DNA of 64,000 bases from AC-32 sp963821495 (GCA_963821495.1 CAWGEA010000003.1:2170001-2234000); one strand, 5' to 3'; shown: positions 35,094-45,893, numbered from the stretch's first letter. The notes: a model not told the origin generated them from the letters alone. Made by a program: numbers and translations.

Positions 35094-36683
35094 TCAACCC
35101 GAGGCCGCGCCCAACCTGATCACGCGCGCGTCGTCGAAGCCCTGCTCGCGCACGGCCTCGACGAGCTCGGGCGGCGGCTCGCCGTCGAGCGAGAGCGCCA
35201 TCAGCGCCTTGCCGCCGCGCCGCGTCCGCGAGACGGCCATGTTCGCGATGTTCACGCCCGCCTCACCGAAGAGCGTGCCGACCCGGCCGATCACGCCCGG
35301 GACGTCGTCGTAACGGAAGAAGACCATCAGCGGCGCGAGCTCCATCTCGAGCTCGAAGCCGAGCGCGTTCACCAGCCAGTGGCGGTTCTCGTTGCCGATG
35401 ATCGTGCCCGCGGCCCGGACGTGCTCCCCGTCGGCGGTGAGCTCGACCCGCACCAGGTTGGTGAAGTCGCGCGAAGCACGGCGTCGCTCCTCGGCGACCT
35501 CGATCCCACGCTCGGCCGCGATCACGGGCGCGTTGACGTAGTTCACCGGCTGGTCGCTGCGACCCTGGAAGGCACCGTTCAGCGCGGCGACCGTGAGCAG
35601 GCGCGTGTCGTATCCGGAGAGCGCGCCGTAGTACGAGAGCGTGATCCGGTCGGCGCGGCCCCCGGCGAGCTCCATCGCCAGCCGCCCGAGGCGCGCGGCG
35701 AGCGGGACGAACGGGCCGAGCACCTCGAGGTCTTCCGCGCCGATCGAGGGGATGTTGACCGCGTTCGTGACGACCGCTCCCTCGAGGGCGGCCGCCACCT
35801 GCTGGGCGACGATCACGCCGGCGCGGTCCTGCGCCTCCTCGGTCGAGGCGGCCAGATGCGGCGTGGTGACGACGTTGTCGAGCTCGAGCAGCGGGCCCGA
35901 GTACGGCTCATGCGCGTAGACGTCCAATGCGGCCGCCGCGAGCTTGCCGGAGCGCAGCGCCTCGATCAGCGCCTCCTCGTCGACGAGCTCGCCGCGGGCG
36001 GCGTTGATCACGCGCGCGCCGTCGGGCAGCTTCGCGATCGCCTCGCGGTCGAGAAAGTCGCGCGTCTCGGGGGTCAGCGGCAGGTGCAGGGTCAGGAACT
36101 CCGCAGCCGCGAGCACTTCGTCCGGCGAGTCGACCCGCTCGGCGCCCAGCTCGCGGAAGCGCTCCTTCGCCACGAACGGGTCGTACGCGACGACACGCAT
36201 CCCGAGACCGAGCGCGCGCCGGGCGACCTGCTGGCCGATGCGGCCGAAGCCGAGCACGCCGAGCGTCTTGCCCTCGAGCTCGACCCCTCCCCACGCCGAG
36301 CGCTCCCAGCGGCCCTGCTTCAGCGCCGCGTGGGCCTGCGGGATGTTGCGCGCCAGCGCGACCAGCAGGCCAACGGTGTGCTCCGCCGCGGAGGTGACGG
36401 TCGACTCCGGGGCGTTGGCGACGACGATCCCGCGGCGCGTCGCCGCCTCGACGTCGACGTTGTCCACGCCGACCCCCGCGCGGCCGATCACCTTCAGCCG
36501 TCCGGCACGCTCGAGCACGTCGGCGGTGAGCTTCGTCGCCGACCGGATCACGATCCCGTCGTAGTCGCCGATCGTCTCGGCGAGGTCGCCGTCCGTTTCG
36601 ACGTCGACCTCGAAGCGCTCGCGCAGGAGCTCGACTCCCGCGGCGGCGATCTGCTCGCGAACGAGGACGCGCGGGCGCGTCAC
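35094..36683 (-). CDS. serA: D-3-phosphoglycerate dehydrogenase
   Basis: First step of serine biosynthesis. The 529-residue protein contains the NAD fold (GKTLGVLGFGRIGQQVARRAL), the catalytic Arg in INAARGELVDEEAL and His in VVTTPHLAASTEEAQ, and, after about residue 315, an allosteric substrate-binding domain (GGRADRITLSYYGALSGYDTRLL) with a C-terminal ACT domain (MVFFRYDDVPGVIGRVGTLFGEAGVNIANMAVSRTRRGG). This long SerA form is regulated by serine. GTG start at 36683 overlaps the TGA of the upstream aminotransferase by four bases. Confidence 0.95.
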   Translation of the reverse strand: MTRPRVLVREQIAAAGVELLRERFEVDVETDGDLAETIGDYDGIVIRSATKLTADVLERAGRLKVIGRAGVGVDNVDVEAATRRGIVVANAPESTVTSAAEHTVGLLVALARNIPQAHAALKQGRWERSAWGGVELEGKTLGVLGFGRIGQQVARRALGLGMRVVAYDPFVAKERFRELGAERVDSPDEVLAAAEFLTLHLPLTPETRDFLDREAIAKLPDGARVINAARGELVDEEALIEALRSGKLAAAALDVYAHEPYSGPLLELDNVVTTPHLAASTEEAQDRAGVIVAQQVAAALEGAVVTNAVNIPSIGAEDLEVLGPFVPLAARLGRLAMELAGGRADRITLSYYGALSGYDTRLLTVAALNGAFQGRSDQPVNYVNAPVIAAERGIEVAEERRRASRDFTNLVRVELTADGEHVRAAGTIIGNENRHWLVNALGFELEMELAPLMVFFRYDDVPGVIGRVGTLFGEAGVNIANMAVSRTRRGGKALMALSLDGEPPPELVEAVREQGFDDARVIRLGAASG

Positions 36684-37828
36684 ACCGGGGTGTGCTCGAA
36701 CGCCTCGAGCGCGCGGGTGACGGCGACGCCGCGCTCGATCTCGGCGCCCAGCTCGACGAGCGCAAGCTCGACCGCCGCGAGCGCGGTCGTGATGTCGAAG
36801 ACGTCGTAGTAGCCGATGTGGCCGATACGGAAGATCTTGCCCTTCAACTCGCCCTGGCCCGGCGCGAGCGTGACCCCGTGGCGGTCGCGCAGCAGCAGCA
36901 CCAGCTCGTCGGAGTCCACACCTTCGGGTGCCCGGGCGGCGGTGACCACCGCCGAGCTGTCGTCGTCGGGCGAGGAGAGCTCGAGCCCCATCGCCTTCAG
37001 GCCCTCGCGGCAGGCGCGGCCGAGACGGCGATGGCGGTCGAAGGCGGCCTCGAGCCCCTCCTCCAGCAGCATCCCGAGCGCCACGTTCATCCCGGCGACG
37101 AGCGAGACCGGCGGCGTGACCGGCGCGTCCAGCGTGGCCTGACCCTTGCGCGTCCGCTCCCAGTCCCAGTAGAAGCGCGGCGAGGTCGCGGCCGCGCTGC
37201 GTTCCCAGGCGGTGGGCGAAGCCGAGACCATCGCGAGGCCGGGCGGCGTCATCAGCGCCTTCTGCGCGCCCGAGGCAACCATGTCGAGCCCCCAGGCGTC
37301 GGTCTCGAGCGGGACGGCCCCGAGGCTCGAGACGGCGTCGATCGCGCTCAGCGCGCCGGCCTCGCGCGCAGCGGCCGCGAAGGGCTGCGGGTCGACGACG
37401 ACGCCCGTCGAGGTCTCGGAGTGCGTGAAGAAGACGATCCCCGCCTCGCGCTCGCGCAGCCGCGCCGCGACCTCGTCGGCCGACGGGATCTCGCCCCACG
37501 CGTAGCGCAGGTGGTCGACCTCCGTGCCGTACGCGTTCGCGATCGCGGCCCAGCGCTCGCCGAAGTAGCCGGCCGAGACGACCAGCACCGGGTCGCCGGG
37601 CGAGCAGAGGTTGGCCACGGCGGACTCCATCGCCCCCGAGCCGGAGCCGCCGAAGAGCAGCACCTCCTGCTCGGTGCGGAAGACCTCACGCAGGCCGCCG
37701 AGCGCCTCCCCGTAGAGCTGTCGGTAGTCCGGCCCACGGTGGTGGATCACCGGCTGCCCGATCGCCGCGAGCACCTCGGGCGGGGCGGGCGTCGGGCCGG
37801 GGGTCATCAGGTAGCGCTTCTCGGCCAC
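36680..37828 (-). CDS. Class V aminotransferase (SGAT/phosphoserine type)
   Basis: A PLP transaminase of 382 residues with KRYLMTPGPTPAPPEVLAAIG, HHRGPDYRQLYGEALGGLREVF, and the PLP lysine in VASGAQKALMTPPGLAMVS. The fold group includes serine-glyoxylate, alanine-glyoxylate and phosphoserine aminotransferases; operon with serA (GTGA overlap) suggests it supplies the second step of serine synthesis. I cannot separate these activities by eye. The GTG at 37828 is the chosen start. Confidence 0.88.
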   Translation of the reverse strand: MAEKRYLMTPGPTPAPPEVLAAIGQPVIHHRGPDYRQLYGEALGGLREVFRTEQEVLLFGGSGSGAMESAVANLCSPGDPVLVVSAGYFGERWAAIANAYGTEVDHLRYAWGEIPSADEVAARLREREAGIVFFTHSETSTGVVVDPQPFAAAAREAGALSAIDAVSSLGAVPLETDAWGLDMVASGAQKALMTPPGLAMVSASPTAWERSAAATSPRFYWDWERTRKGQATLDAPVTPPVSLVAGMNVALGMLLEEGLEAAFDRHRRLGRACREGLKAMGLELSSPDDDSSAVVTAARAPEGVDSDELVLLLRDRHGVTLAPGQGELKGKIFRIGHIGYYDVFDITTALAAVELALVELGAEIERGVAVTRALEAFEHTPV

Positions 37829-37844
37829 GACCCCGAGGGTAGCG

Positions 37845-40272
37845 CTACCTGCGGCGGTGGGTGGCGAAGCTGATCACCTGCTGGAAGGTCGGCCGGTTCG
37901 TCCAGCGCATCGTCTTCGAGAGCAGGCCGCCGCTGAAGGAGATCCGCTCCGCGTTCGCGTCGGAGTGCCACTTCGTCGGGTCTGCGCCCTGTGTTGCTGC
38001 TAGCGCGCTGCCGGCCGCATCGAGCGCCGCCCAGAGCGAGGCGCGGCAGGCCGCGAGTACACCGGCGCCGCAGTACTGGCGCGAGAACGGCGCGGCGGCC
38101 TGCTGCCCGATCAGCCTGCGCAGGTCCTTGTCCACGTAGCCGTACCAGCCCTCGTCGTAGGCGGAGCCCTGGTCGTTCGCGGGGTCGTCGAGCGGCTGCA
38201 GCTTCTCGAGCTGCGCAACCAGCGGGCCCAGGACGGGTGTCATCACGGCCCGCGCGATCTTCGGCCAGGCCGCGTCCATGACCGCCGCCGCGGGGTCGTC
38301 GATCTTGCCGTCGAGGTTCGCGTCGAGCCGGCTCGAGCCCCGCGCGCGCCACGCCTGGAGCATCGAGAGCAGCTGCGCGGCGCGCGGGGTGGGCGCGGTC
38401 GTGCCGGCCAGCACGGCGGCGACGTCGGGCACGAGCATCGCGCCGCGGAAGTCCTGGCTCGCTGCCCTGTTCATCACGGAGACGACCGTGGCAGGCGAAT
38501 GCTTCCTCGCGCCTCGCCGGCTCTCGAGCCCTCGCGAGAGCATCTGAACGCGCTGCAGCGAGCCGTACGACCAGTGGTCGTCCGCGGACGCGTACCCGAG
38601 CGCCGGCTTGTTGTTCCAGTTCGTGAGCACGCCGCCGGGCGGGTCGATCGCCTGCGGGTGTGCCTTGAGCGGCTCGAAGCCGCGCCACTCGTAGTCGCCG
38701 TTCCCGTTCGTGGGTAGGCCGAGGTCGACGTTCGCGGGCCGGATCGGCAGGCGGCCGGACGAGAAGTAGGCGATGTCGCGGTCGTCCGCGTACGTCCAGT
38801 TGAAGGCGAACTCGATCTGGTTCATCGTCCGCAGGAACTGCGTCGCCGAGTGAACCCGAGCCTTGTCGAGGTCGTCGAGGGCGAGCGCGCTCAGGATCTC
38901 CCGGCCGTGCGTCGAGCGCATCGTCGAGATGGCGACCTTCTTCCCCTGCACGGTCGCGTAGCCGACGACCGGCCCGTGCACGGTCGTGCGGAAGCTGAGC
39001 ACGCGGTCGGGCGGGCCCTTCACCACCCCGGCGTCGAAGGAGCCCATCGCCCGGCACTGGCCCTTGAAGAGGTAGTGCGTGTCGTCCCCGTTACAGAGCG
39101 TCTCGACGTACTGGTCGACGATGTCGGAGTGCGACGTGGTCGCGCTCCAGGCGTAGTCGGGGCCGCGACCGATCACTACCCAAGGCAACCCGGGGAAGGA
39201 GACTCCGCGCGTGTCGAAGCCGCCGCCGTGCAGGTCGATCTCGAGGAAGAAAGCCGGGTAGAAGTAGCCCACCTGCGGGCCGGCGACGTAGATCGGATGG
39301 CCGGTGGTCGAGCGGCGCCCCGAGACGAGCAGCGCGTTGCTCATGCTCCTTCGTTGCGCCTGAGCGACAGCCGCGGCGCGCCGCGCGGAGAGGCTGACGC
39401 TGCCGACGTCGGGCACGACGTTGCCGGCCTCGCTCGTGCTCTTGCCGTACGGGAAGGCCTTCGTGGCGGTGACCGGGGTCTCGGGGTCCTGCTGCTCGCG
39501 CAGGTCGTCCCAGACGTGGCGGCCCTGCTGCGCGCCGAGCGAGACCTCTAGCTCGCCGAGGAACTCCGCGCGCCTGGCCTCGTCGCCGCCGCCGACGCCG
39601 TACTGGCCGGCGAGGACCGCCGCCGCCGCGACGGTGTCGTTGCGCGTCCATGGCTTGTAGCCGGTCTTCGAGGCCCTCCAGAACGCGTTCAGCCCCGCGG
39701 TGTACGCGTCGACCTGGGCGACCAACTGCCGGCCACGCTTACCCAGCTTGCGAACGAGCCCGTACTGCGCGGCGAGCTCGGCCTCGGTGCTCGCGCTCGG
39801 GACGAACTCACGCGACTGGTCGTACGCGGGACCGTCGAGCGCGGCGATGCGGCCGGGGCCGCGGATCAGCTGCAGGATCAGGCCGCGGTCCTCGGCGGCG
39901 ACCCAGCCCGCGCCCCACATCGTGTCGAGCGCGGTCTTGCCGTAGACGTGGGCGACGCCCCAGCGGTCGCGCAGGATCCGCAGGCCGCGGCGCGGGGTGC
40001 TCTCGCGCCTGGTCTTGCCGCTCGGGCCGAGCGTCTCTGGCTTGTACAGGCGGCGCAAGCGTGGCGGCCGTGACGTTGCCGCGCAGCGGCGTGAGCGCGT
40101 CGTAGAGCCTCAGCTGGTCGGTCGCGTGTCTGCCGCCGGTGCCGGACTCGCCCGGCGGAAGGATGTTCAGCGCGACGACGGCGTGGTCGTGCGGCCGCGC
40201 GGCGGGCGCGGCGGCGGCGAGCAGCGTCGCGGCCAGCGCGCAGATAACGACCCCTCCGGCTCTCCCGGCCAT
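37845..40272 (-). CDS. Penicillin-acylase-family Ntn hydrolase, interrupted by a frameshift
   Basis: An exported amidase that would hydrolyse acyl homoserine lactones, penicillin-like or other amides. The long frame 37845-40058 encodes 737 residues, including RDRWGVAHVYGKTALDTMWGAGWVAAEDRGLILQL and the autocatalytic nucleophile near residue 240 in RRSMSNALLVSGRRSTTG (Ser before Asn-Ala), the usual beta-chain start. The signal peptide and following LYDALTPLRGNVTAATL lie in another frame at 39808-40272; dropping one base near 40056 joins it to RRLYKPETLGPSGK. So the gene has an apparent +1 frameshift, or the assembly has an extra base. Confidence 0.8.
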
Positions 40273-40298
40273 CCCGCGACGAGCCTACAAGGTCGGGG

Positions 40299-41165
40299 TT
40301 ACGGCAAGGCCGCGCTCGGATCCACCGCCGCGCCGCGCAGACGGACCTCGAAGTGCAGGTGCGGCCCGGTCGCGTTTCCGGTCGCGCCGACCGTGCCGAT
40401 CCGGGAGCCGGTGCGCACGTGCTCGCCGGCAGAGACCGCAACCGCGGAGAGATGCGCGTACATCGTCCGCACGCGACGCGCGTGGGCCACGACCACGAGC
40501 TTGCCCCAGCCGCCCGCGATCCGGCCGGCGTAGGCGACGCGTCCCGGCGCTGCGGCCTTGACCGCCGTCCCGGCCGGCGCGAGCAGGTCGAGGCCGGCGT
40601 GGAAGTGCGTGCCTCGCGGCCCGAACCGATCGCCGATCGGTGCCTCCACCGGCCACGCCAGCGCGATCGGGCACACGGCCGGTGCGCGCCGCAGCGCGGC
40701 GAAGGTGGACTCGCCCGCAACCCCATCGGGGCGGAGACGCGCCCACCGCTGGAAGCGCCGCAGCGCACGGTCGGTGTGAAATCCCTGGACGCCGTCGATC
40801 GTCGCCGATGGGAAGCCGTGCCAGCCGAGCAGGAACTGCAGCGCCGCCACGTCCCAGCCGGTGGCGCCGCGCGCCAGCGGCCGGCTGCCGAGGACGTGGC
40901 GCCCGTAGCGGCCCAGCGCCTCGCGCGTGCTCGTGCGGGCAAGGCCGTTCGGCGCGAGCCCCGCGCGTCGCTGGAAGCGCTTGATCGCCGCGGTCGTCAA
41001 AGGCCCTTTGAGGCCGTCGATCGACCCGGCGTAGACCCCGCGGTCGTGCAGGGCGACCTGCAGCGCAGCGAGGCCGGCATCGTGCGAGGCGGCTGCCGGC
41101 GGCCGCACCAGCAGCGCCCCGAGGACGAGCAGAACCACGCTGAGCCTGAGGCCGCAGGCGCCCAT
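40299..41165 (-). CDS. Peptidoglycan-binding M23 peptidase
   Basis: A secreted cell-wall hydrolase. ATG at 41165 is chosen because GGAG lies six bases before it. After a signal peptide (GLRLSVVLLVLGALLV), two peptidoglycan-binding type 1 repeats (LQVALHDRGVYAGSIDG, residues about 35-90, and DVAALQFLLGWHGFP, about 105-160) precede an M23 zinc endopeptidase domain: HFHAGLDLLAPAG, then GHLHFEVR. The Zn ligands H and D in HxxxD and HxH are visible. Total 288 residues. It stands alone, next to the penicillin acylase. Confidence 0.9.
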   Translation of the reverse strand: MGACGLRLSVVLLVLGALLVRPPAAASHDAGLAALQVALHDRGVYAGSIDGLKGPLTTAAIKRFQRRAGLAPNGLARTSTREALGRYGRHVLGSRPLARGATGWDVAALQFLLGWHGFPSATIDGVQGFHTDRALRRFQRWARLRPDGVAGESTFAALRRAPAVCPIALAWPVEAPIGDRFGPRGTHFHAGLDLLAPAGTAVKAAAPGRVAYAGRIAGGWGKLVVVAHARRVRTMYAHLSAVAVSAGEHVRTGSRIGTVGATGNATGPHLHFEVRLRGAAVDPSAALP

Positions 41166-41233
41166 GCCACTCCTTGTCACCCACCGTCGGACCGAAGGGT
41201 TCGGCCGCTACCGGTAAGTACCCAGGCGGCGGC

Positions 41234-42634
41234 TCAGGCGCTCAGCTTCTCGCGCAGGCGCTCGTTGACGACCTTCGGGTTCGCCTTGCCGCCGGTCTCC
41301 TTCATCACCTGGCCGACGAAGAATCCGAGCAGGCCCTCCTTGCCGCCACGGTAGTCCGCGACCTGCTGCTCGTTCTCGCTCAGGATCCGGTCGATCACAG
41401 GATCGAGCTCGCTCACGTCGGCGATCGCGGCCTCGCCGAGGTACGCGGCCGCCGAGAAGCCCGGCGACGCGCTCGCCGCGAGTGCCTCCGAGAAGGCCGC
41501 GCGCGGGATCTCGTCCCGGCGCTCGATCACCTTCCCAAGCTCCTCCCCGTTCACGGCCGCAGCATCGAGCCCCAGCGCCGCCAGCTCGTTCATCACCACG
41601 TTCGCAACCGCCGCACGCTCGCCTGGAACGCGCGAGTACAGCTCGTCGCGCCCGCTCGTCACGAGCCCTTCCGCCAGCGGGAAGCCGACTTCCGACTCCA
41701 ACCGTCGAATCCGGGCCGACGGCAGCTCAGGCAGCTCGCCCCGCAGCGCCTCGACGAGCTCGCGCGAGGGCTCGAGCGGCACGAGATCGGGTTCCGGGAA
41801 GTAGCGGTAGTCCTGCGCCTCCTCCTTCGAGCGCAGCGGCGGCGCCGCCTCGTTGCCCGGGTCGAAGTGCAGCGTCTCCTGCTCGACCTCGCCGCCGGCT
41901 TCCCAGATCTCTGACTGCCGCCGCACCTCGCGCTCGATCCCCTTAGCCGCGAAGTTGAACGAATTCATGTTCTTCAGCTCCGTGCGCGTGCGCAGCTCGT
42001 CCGAGCCCTCCGGCCGCACCGACACGTTGACGTCGAACCGCAGCGACCCCTTCTCCATCTCCGCGTCCGAGATGCCGAGCTCGACCACGGTCTGCCGCAG
42101 CAGCTGCAGGAACCGCTTCGCGTCCTCCGCCGAGCGGAGGTCCGGCCTGGTCACGATCTCGACCAGGGGCGTTCCCGCCCGGTTGAAGTCGACGAGCGAG
42201 CGGTCGGCGCCGTGGATCCGCCCTTCCGCGCCGCCGACGTGGATCGTCTTGGCCGCGTCCTCCTCGAGATGCGCGCGCTCGATGCCCACGACCGTGTCGC
42301 CGTCCGGGCCGGGCACGGTGAAGCTGCCGTCCACGCAGAGGGGCTCGTCGTACTGGGAGATCTGGTAGCCCTTCGGGTTGTCCGGGTAGAAGTAGTTCTT
42401 GCGGTGGAAGATCGCCCGCTCCGGAATGCTGCAGCCGAGGGCGTGGCCGAGCAGGATCGTCCAGTCGACCGCCTTGCGGTTCGGCACCGGCAACGCCCCC
42501 GGGTGCGCGAGGCAAACGGGGCAGGTGTGCGTGTTCGGTGGGTCGAAGTAGGCGACCTCGCAGCGGCAGAACATCTTCGTTCGCGTCTTCAGGTGAACGT
42601 GGATCTCGAGCCCGATGACCGGTTCCCAGTTCAC
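41234..42634 (-). CDS. gatB: Asp/Glu-tRNA amidotransferase subunit B
   Basis: Subunit of the GatCAB amidotransferase, which makes Gln-tRNA (or Asn-tRNA) from mischarged tRNA. The 466-residue protein opens WEPVIGLEIHVHLKTRTKMFCRCEVAYF and contains zinc-binding cysteines (FCRC, CPVCLAHPG), the catalytic region (YPDNPKGYQISQYDEPLC) and RFDVNVSVRPEGS. The tail carries a GatB/YqeY domain (about residue 330 on). GTG start at 42634. It is downstream of gatA in the order gatC-gatA-gatB. Confidence 0.95.
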   Translation of the reverse strand: MNWEPVIGLEIHVHLKTRTKMFCRCEVAYFDPPNTHTCPVCLAHPGALPVPNRKAVDWTILLGHALGCSIPERAIFHRKNYFYPDNPKGYQISQYDEPLCVDGSFTVPGPDGDTVVGIERAHLEEDAAKTIHVGGAEGRIHGADRSLVDFNRAGTPLVEIVTRPDLRSAEDAKRFLQLLRQTVVELGISDAEMEKGSLRFDVNVSVRPEGSDELRTRTELKNMNSFNFAAKGIEREVRRQSEIWEAGGEVEQETLHFDPGNEAAPPLRSKEEAQDYRYFPEPDLVPLEPSRELVEALRGELPELPSARIRRLESEVGFPLAEGLVTSGRDELYSRVPGERAAVANVVMNELAALGLDAAAVNGEELGKVIERRDEIPRAAFSEALAASASPGFSAAAYLGEAAIADVSELDPVIDRILSENEQQVADYRGGKEGLLGFFVGQVMKETGGKANPKVVNERLREKLSA

Positions 42635-42770
42635 CTCTCGGCCCCCTGGGGCGGCGCTGGTGGCGCGGTGCCGGAGGGCGCAGTGCTTAGACGCACGGGC
42701 CCGGAGAGCACCGTGCCGCCAGCGGCGTCAGGCGGCGGCGGAGCCGTCGCCGGCCAGGAGGGCGAGAGGC

Positions 42771-44177
42771 TCACCGCAGGCGTTCCGGGACGTAGTCGAA
42801 CCCGATCGCGCGCTCGAGCGCGTGGCCGGCGCGGAAGAGCAGGTTCTCCGAGAACTGGCGGCCGATCAGCTGCAGGCCGACCGGCAGGCCGTCTGAGAGA
42901 CCGCACGGGATCGAGAGCCCCGGCAGGCCGGCCATGTTCGACGGGATCGTGAGCAGGTCGGCCGCGTACATCGCGAGCGGGTTCGCAGTGCGAGCGCCGA
43001 GCTCGAAGGCGACCGTCGGCGAGGTCGGGCTGACGAGGAGGTCGAACTGCTCGAAGGCGGCGTCATGCTCGTGCCGGATGACTGTTCGGACCTTCTGCGC
43101 CTGGCCGTAGTACGCCTCGTAGTAGCCGGCCGAGAGCGCGTAGGTGCCGAGCATGATCCGCCGCTTGGGCTCGTCGCCGAAGCCTGCGTCGCGGGTGCGC
43201 TCGTACATCGTGCGGACGTCTCCGTCCTCGACGCGCAGGCCGTAGCGGACGCCGTCGTAGCGGGCAAGGTTCGAGGAGGCCTCCGACGGTGCGATCAGGT
43301 AGTAGCAGGGCAGGCCGAACTCGACCGACCGCGGCAGGCGGCACTCCCCGACCTCGGCGCCGAGCTCGCGCGCGAGCTCGATCGTGCGGTTGACGGTCTC
43401 GCTGACGCCGGGCTCGATCCCCGCAGCCTCGTTGAGCTCCTTCGGCACGCCGATCCGCAGCGCCTTCAGGTCCTCGGCCTCGGGGAGCTCGATCGGCTCC
43501 GGGAGCTCGACCGTGGTCGAGTCGTGCTCGTCGGGGCCGGCGATGACCTGATGCAGCAGGGCGCAGTCGCGAACGGTCTTGGCGATCGGCCCAACCTGGT
43601 CGAGGCTCGAGGCGAACGCGACGATCCCGAAGCGCGAGACGGTGCCGTAGGTCGGGCGCAGGCCGACGACGCCGCAGAGCGCGGCGGGCTGCTTGATCGA
43701 GCCGCCGGTGTCGGAGCCGAGCGCCCAGGGAGCGAGCCCGGCGGCGACCGCGGCGGTCGAGCCGCCGGAGGAGCCGCCCGGGACGCGGCCGGGGTCCCAC
43801 GGATTGCGCGTCGGGCCGTACGCCGAGTTCTCGGTGGAGGAGCCCATCGCGAACTCGTCGAGGTTCGTCTTGCCGACCAGCGGCAGGCCGGCGGCCTTGC
43901 AACGGGCGGCGACCGTCGCGTCGTAGACCGGCTTGTAGCCCGCGAGGATCTTGGAGGCGGCCGTCGTCTCGACGCCGCGGGTGGAGATCACGTCCTTGAA
44001 CGCGATCGGCACCCCGTCGCCCTCGGGCTCCTCGACGGTGCAGAGGAACGCGTGCAGCTCGGGGTCGCGCTCGGCGATCGCGTCGAGGTAGGCGCGGTGC
44101 AGCTCGACGCTACTCACCTCGCCGCGCTCGAGCAGCCCGCCCGCCGCCTCGGCGGTCAACCGCAGCGTGTCGATCAC
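42771..44177 (-). CDS. gatA: Asp/Glu-tRNA amidotransferase subunit A
   Basis: Amidase subunit that releases ammonia from glutamine. The 468-residue protein shows the amidase signature with the Ser-cisSer-Lys triad: PLVGKTNLDEFAMGSSTE (Lys), GRVPGGSSGGSTAAVAAG (cis-Ser) and SDTGGSIKQPAALCGVVG (Ser nucleophile). GTG start at 44177 (following CAC) gives IDTLRLTAEAAGGLLERGEVSS, matching GatA; the long upstream extension of the frame is in the intergenic hairpin region. Operon with gatC and gatB. Confidence 0.95.
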   Translation of the reverse strand: MIDTLRLTAEAAGGLLERGEVSSVELHRAYLDAIAERDPELHAFLCTVEEPEGDGVPIAFKDVISTRGVETTAASKILAGYKPVYDATVAARCKAAGLPLVGKTNLDEFAMGSSTENSAYGPTRNPWDPGRVPGGSSGGSTAAVAAGLAPWALGSDTGGSIKQPAALCGVVGLRPTYGTVSRFGIVAFASSLDQVGPIAKTVRDCALLHQVIAGPDEHDSTTVELPEPIELPEAEDLKALRIGVPKELNEAAGIEPGVSETVNRTIELARELGAEVGECRLPRSVEFGLPCYYLIAPSEASSNLARYDGVRYGLRVEDGDVRTMYERTRDAGFGDEPKRRIMLGTYALSAGYYEAYYGQAQKVRTVIRHEHDAAFEQFDLLVSPTSPTVAFELGARTANPLAMYAADLLTIPSNMAGLPGLSIPCGLSDGLPVGLQLIGRQFSENLLFRAGHALERAIGFDYVPERLR

Positions 44178-44200
44178 GTGCGCGTGCCCCGAACGTCCCC

Positions 44201-44222
44201 CAGGGGTCCCCCGGGACCCCTG
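44201..44222. repeat. Near-perfect palindrome between gatC and gatA
   Basis: CAGGGGTCCC and GGGACCCCTG pair over ten bases around CC. It sits in the 130-bp gatC-gatA gap, which is unusually long for this operon, and could act as an attenuator or mRNA stabiliser. Confidence 0.4.
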
Positions 44223-44307
44223 CAGACACCGTAGCCGCCGCGGGCACACGGGTCTGTGACGCGGGCGTGACGGAAGTGGAACATCTGCACAGACACGGCT
44301 CGAAGGG

Positions 44308-44589
44308 TCAGGCGGCGGGCACCCGGAAAGCGTCGTCCTCGCTGTCGGGCGCATTCGCGAGCGCGTCCTCGACCGGCAGCGAGGGCCGCGGCTCGTCCTC
44401 GGCCCACACGTTCGAGAGCGCCAGCGGGTGCAACGTCGGCTCGACGTCCGCCAGGTCGAGCTCGTTGACCTTCCCGACCGCCTCGAGAATCGCGTCGAGC
44501 TGGCCGGCGAACAGGTCGAGCTCCTCGTCGGTCAGCGCCAGCCTCGCCAGCCTCGCCACGTGCACCACTTCGTCCCGCGAGATCGCCAT
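44308..44589 (-). CDS. gatC: Asp/Glu-tRNA amidotransferase subunit C
   Basis: Small stabilising subunit of GatCAB, 93 residues. The ATG at 44589 follows a good GGGAGGA ribosome site; the longer TTG start is not needed. AISRDEVVHVARLARLALTDEELDLFAGQLDAILEAV and the C-terminal PTLHPLALSNVWAEDEPRPSLPVEDALANAPD are standard GatC. It begins the gatC-gatA-gatB operon. Confidence 0.93.
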   Translation of the reverse strand: MAISRDEVVHVARLARLALTDEELDLFAGQLDAILEAVGKVNELDLADVEPTLHPLALSNVWAEDEPRPSLPVEDALANAPDSEDDAFRVPAA

Positions 44590-44611
44590 CTGCGTCCATC
44601 CTCCCAAAGAA

Positions 44612-44635
44612 ACGGGGCTCCTTCCGGAGCCCCGT
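44612..44635 (-). terminator. Terminator of the cold-shock gene
   Basis: ACGGGGCTCC pairs with GGAGCCCCGT around TTCC. On the minus strand it is followed by TTTCTTT, a good rho-independent terminator 24 bases downstream of the csp stop and immediately before gatC. Confidence 0.75.
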
Positions 44636-44659
44636 CAGCGTTTCGGTTCCGGAAAGGGT

Positions 44660-44860
44660 CTAGATCGCCTGCACGTTCGCCGCCTGCAGGCCCTTGTCGC
44701 CCTGCACGACGTCGAACTCGACCTGCTGACCCTCGGTCAGCGACTTGTAGCCTTCCCCTGCAATCGCCGAGAAGTGGACGAAGACGTCTTCGCCGCCTTC
44801 GCGCTCGATGAAGCCGTAGCCCTTCTCGTTCGAGAACCACTTGACGGTGCCCTTGGGCAA
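44660..44860 (-). CDS. cspA: Cold-shock protein
   Basis: RNA/DNA chaperone of the OB-fold cold-shock family, 66 residues. RNP1 (NEKGYGFIER) and RNP2 (DVFVHFSAI) are visible in the standard order. The start codon is TTG at 44860 with GGGAG upstream. It is a separate transcript with its own terminator; the 170 bases upstream of it probably hold the long 5' leader seen in csp genes. Confidence 0.92.
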   Translation of the reverse strand: MPKGTVKWFSNEKGYGFIEREGGEDVFVHFSAIAGEGYKSLTEGQQVEFDVVQGDKGLQAANVQAI

Positions 44861-45032
44861 ACCTACTCCCTTCGTACAAATACAACGACGGCCCGGGCAC
44901 CGAGCCGCCGACCTACTGTGAAGCGGCGCGAACCTTAGCCGGTCTGCGATTCGAGGGCAAGCCGGCCGCGTCGCGAGATCGTGGGTCGGACGGCCGGCCG
45001 GCGCAAGCCGCCTCGGCATCGCAGGCGACGCC

Positions 45033-45892
<860 letters not shown>

Positions 45893-45893
<1 letters not shown>

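Noticed and set aside
35094..37499. 801-residue extended SerA frame
   Set aside because: The first 272 codons are an out-of-frame reading of the aminotransferase gene; serA starts at GTG 36683.
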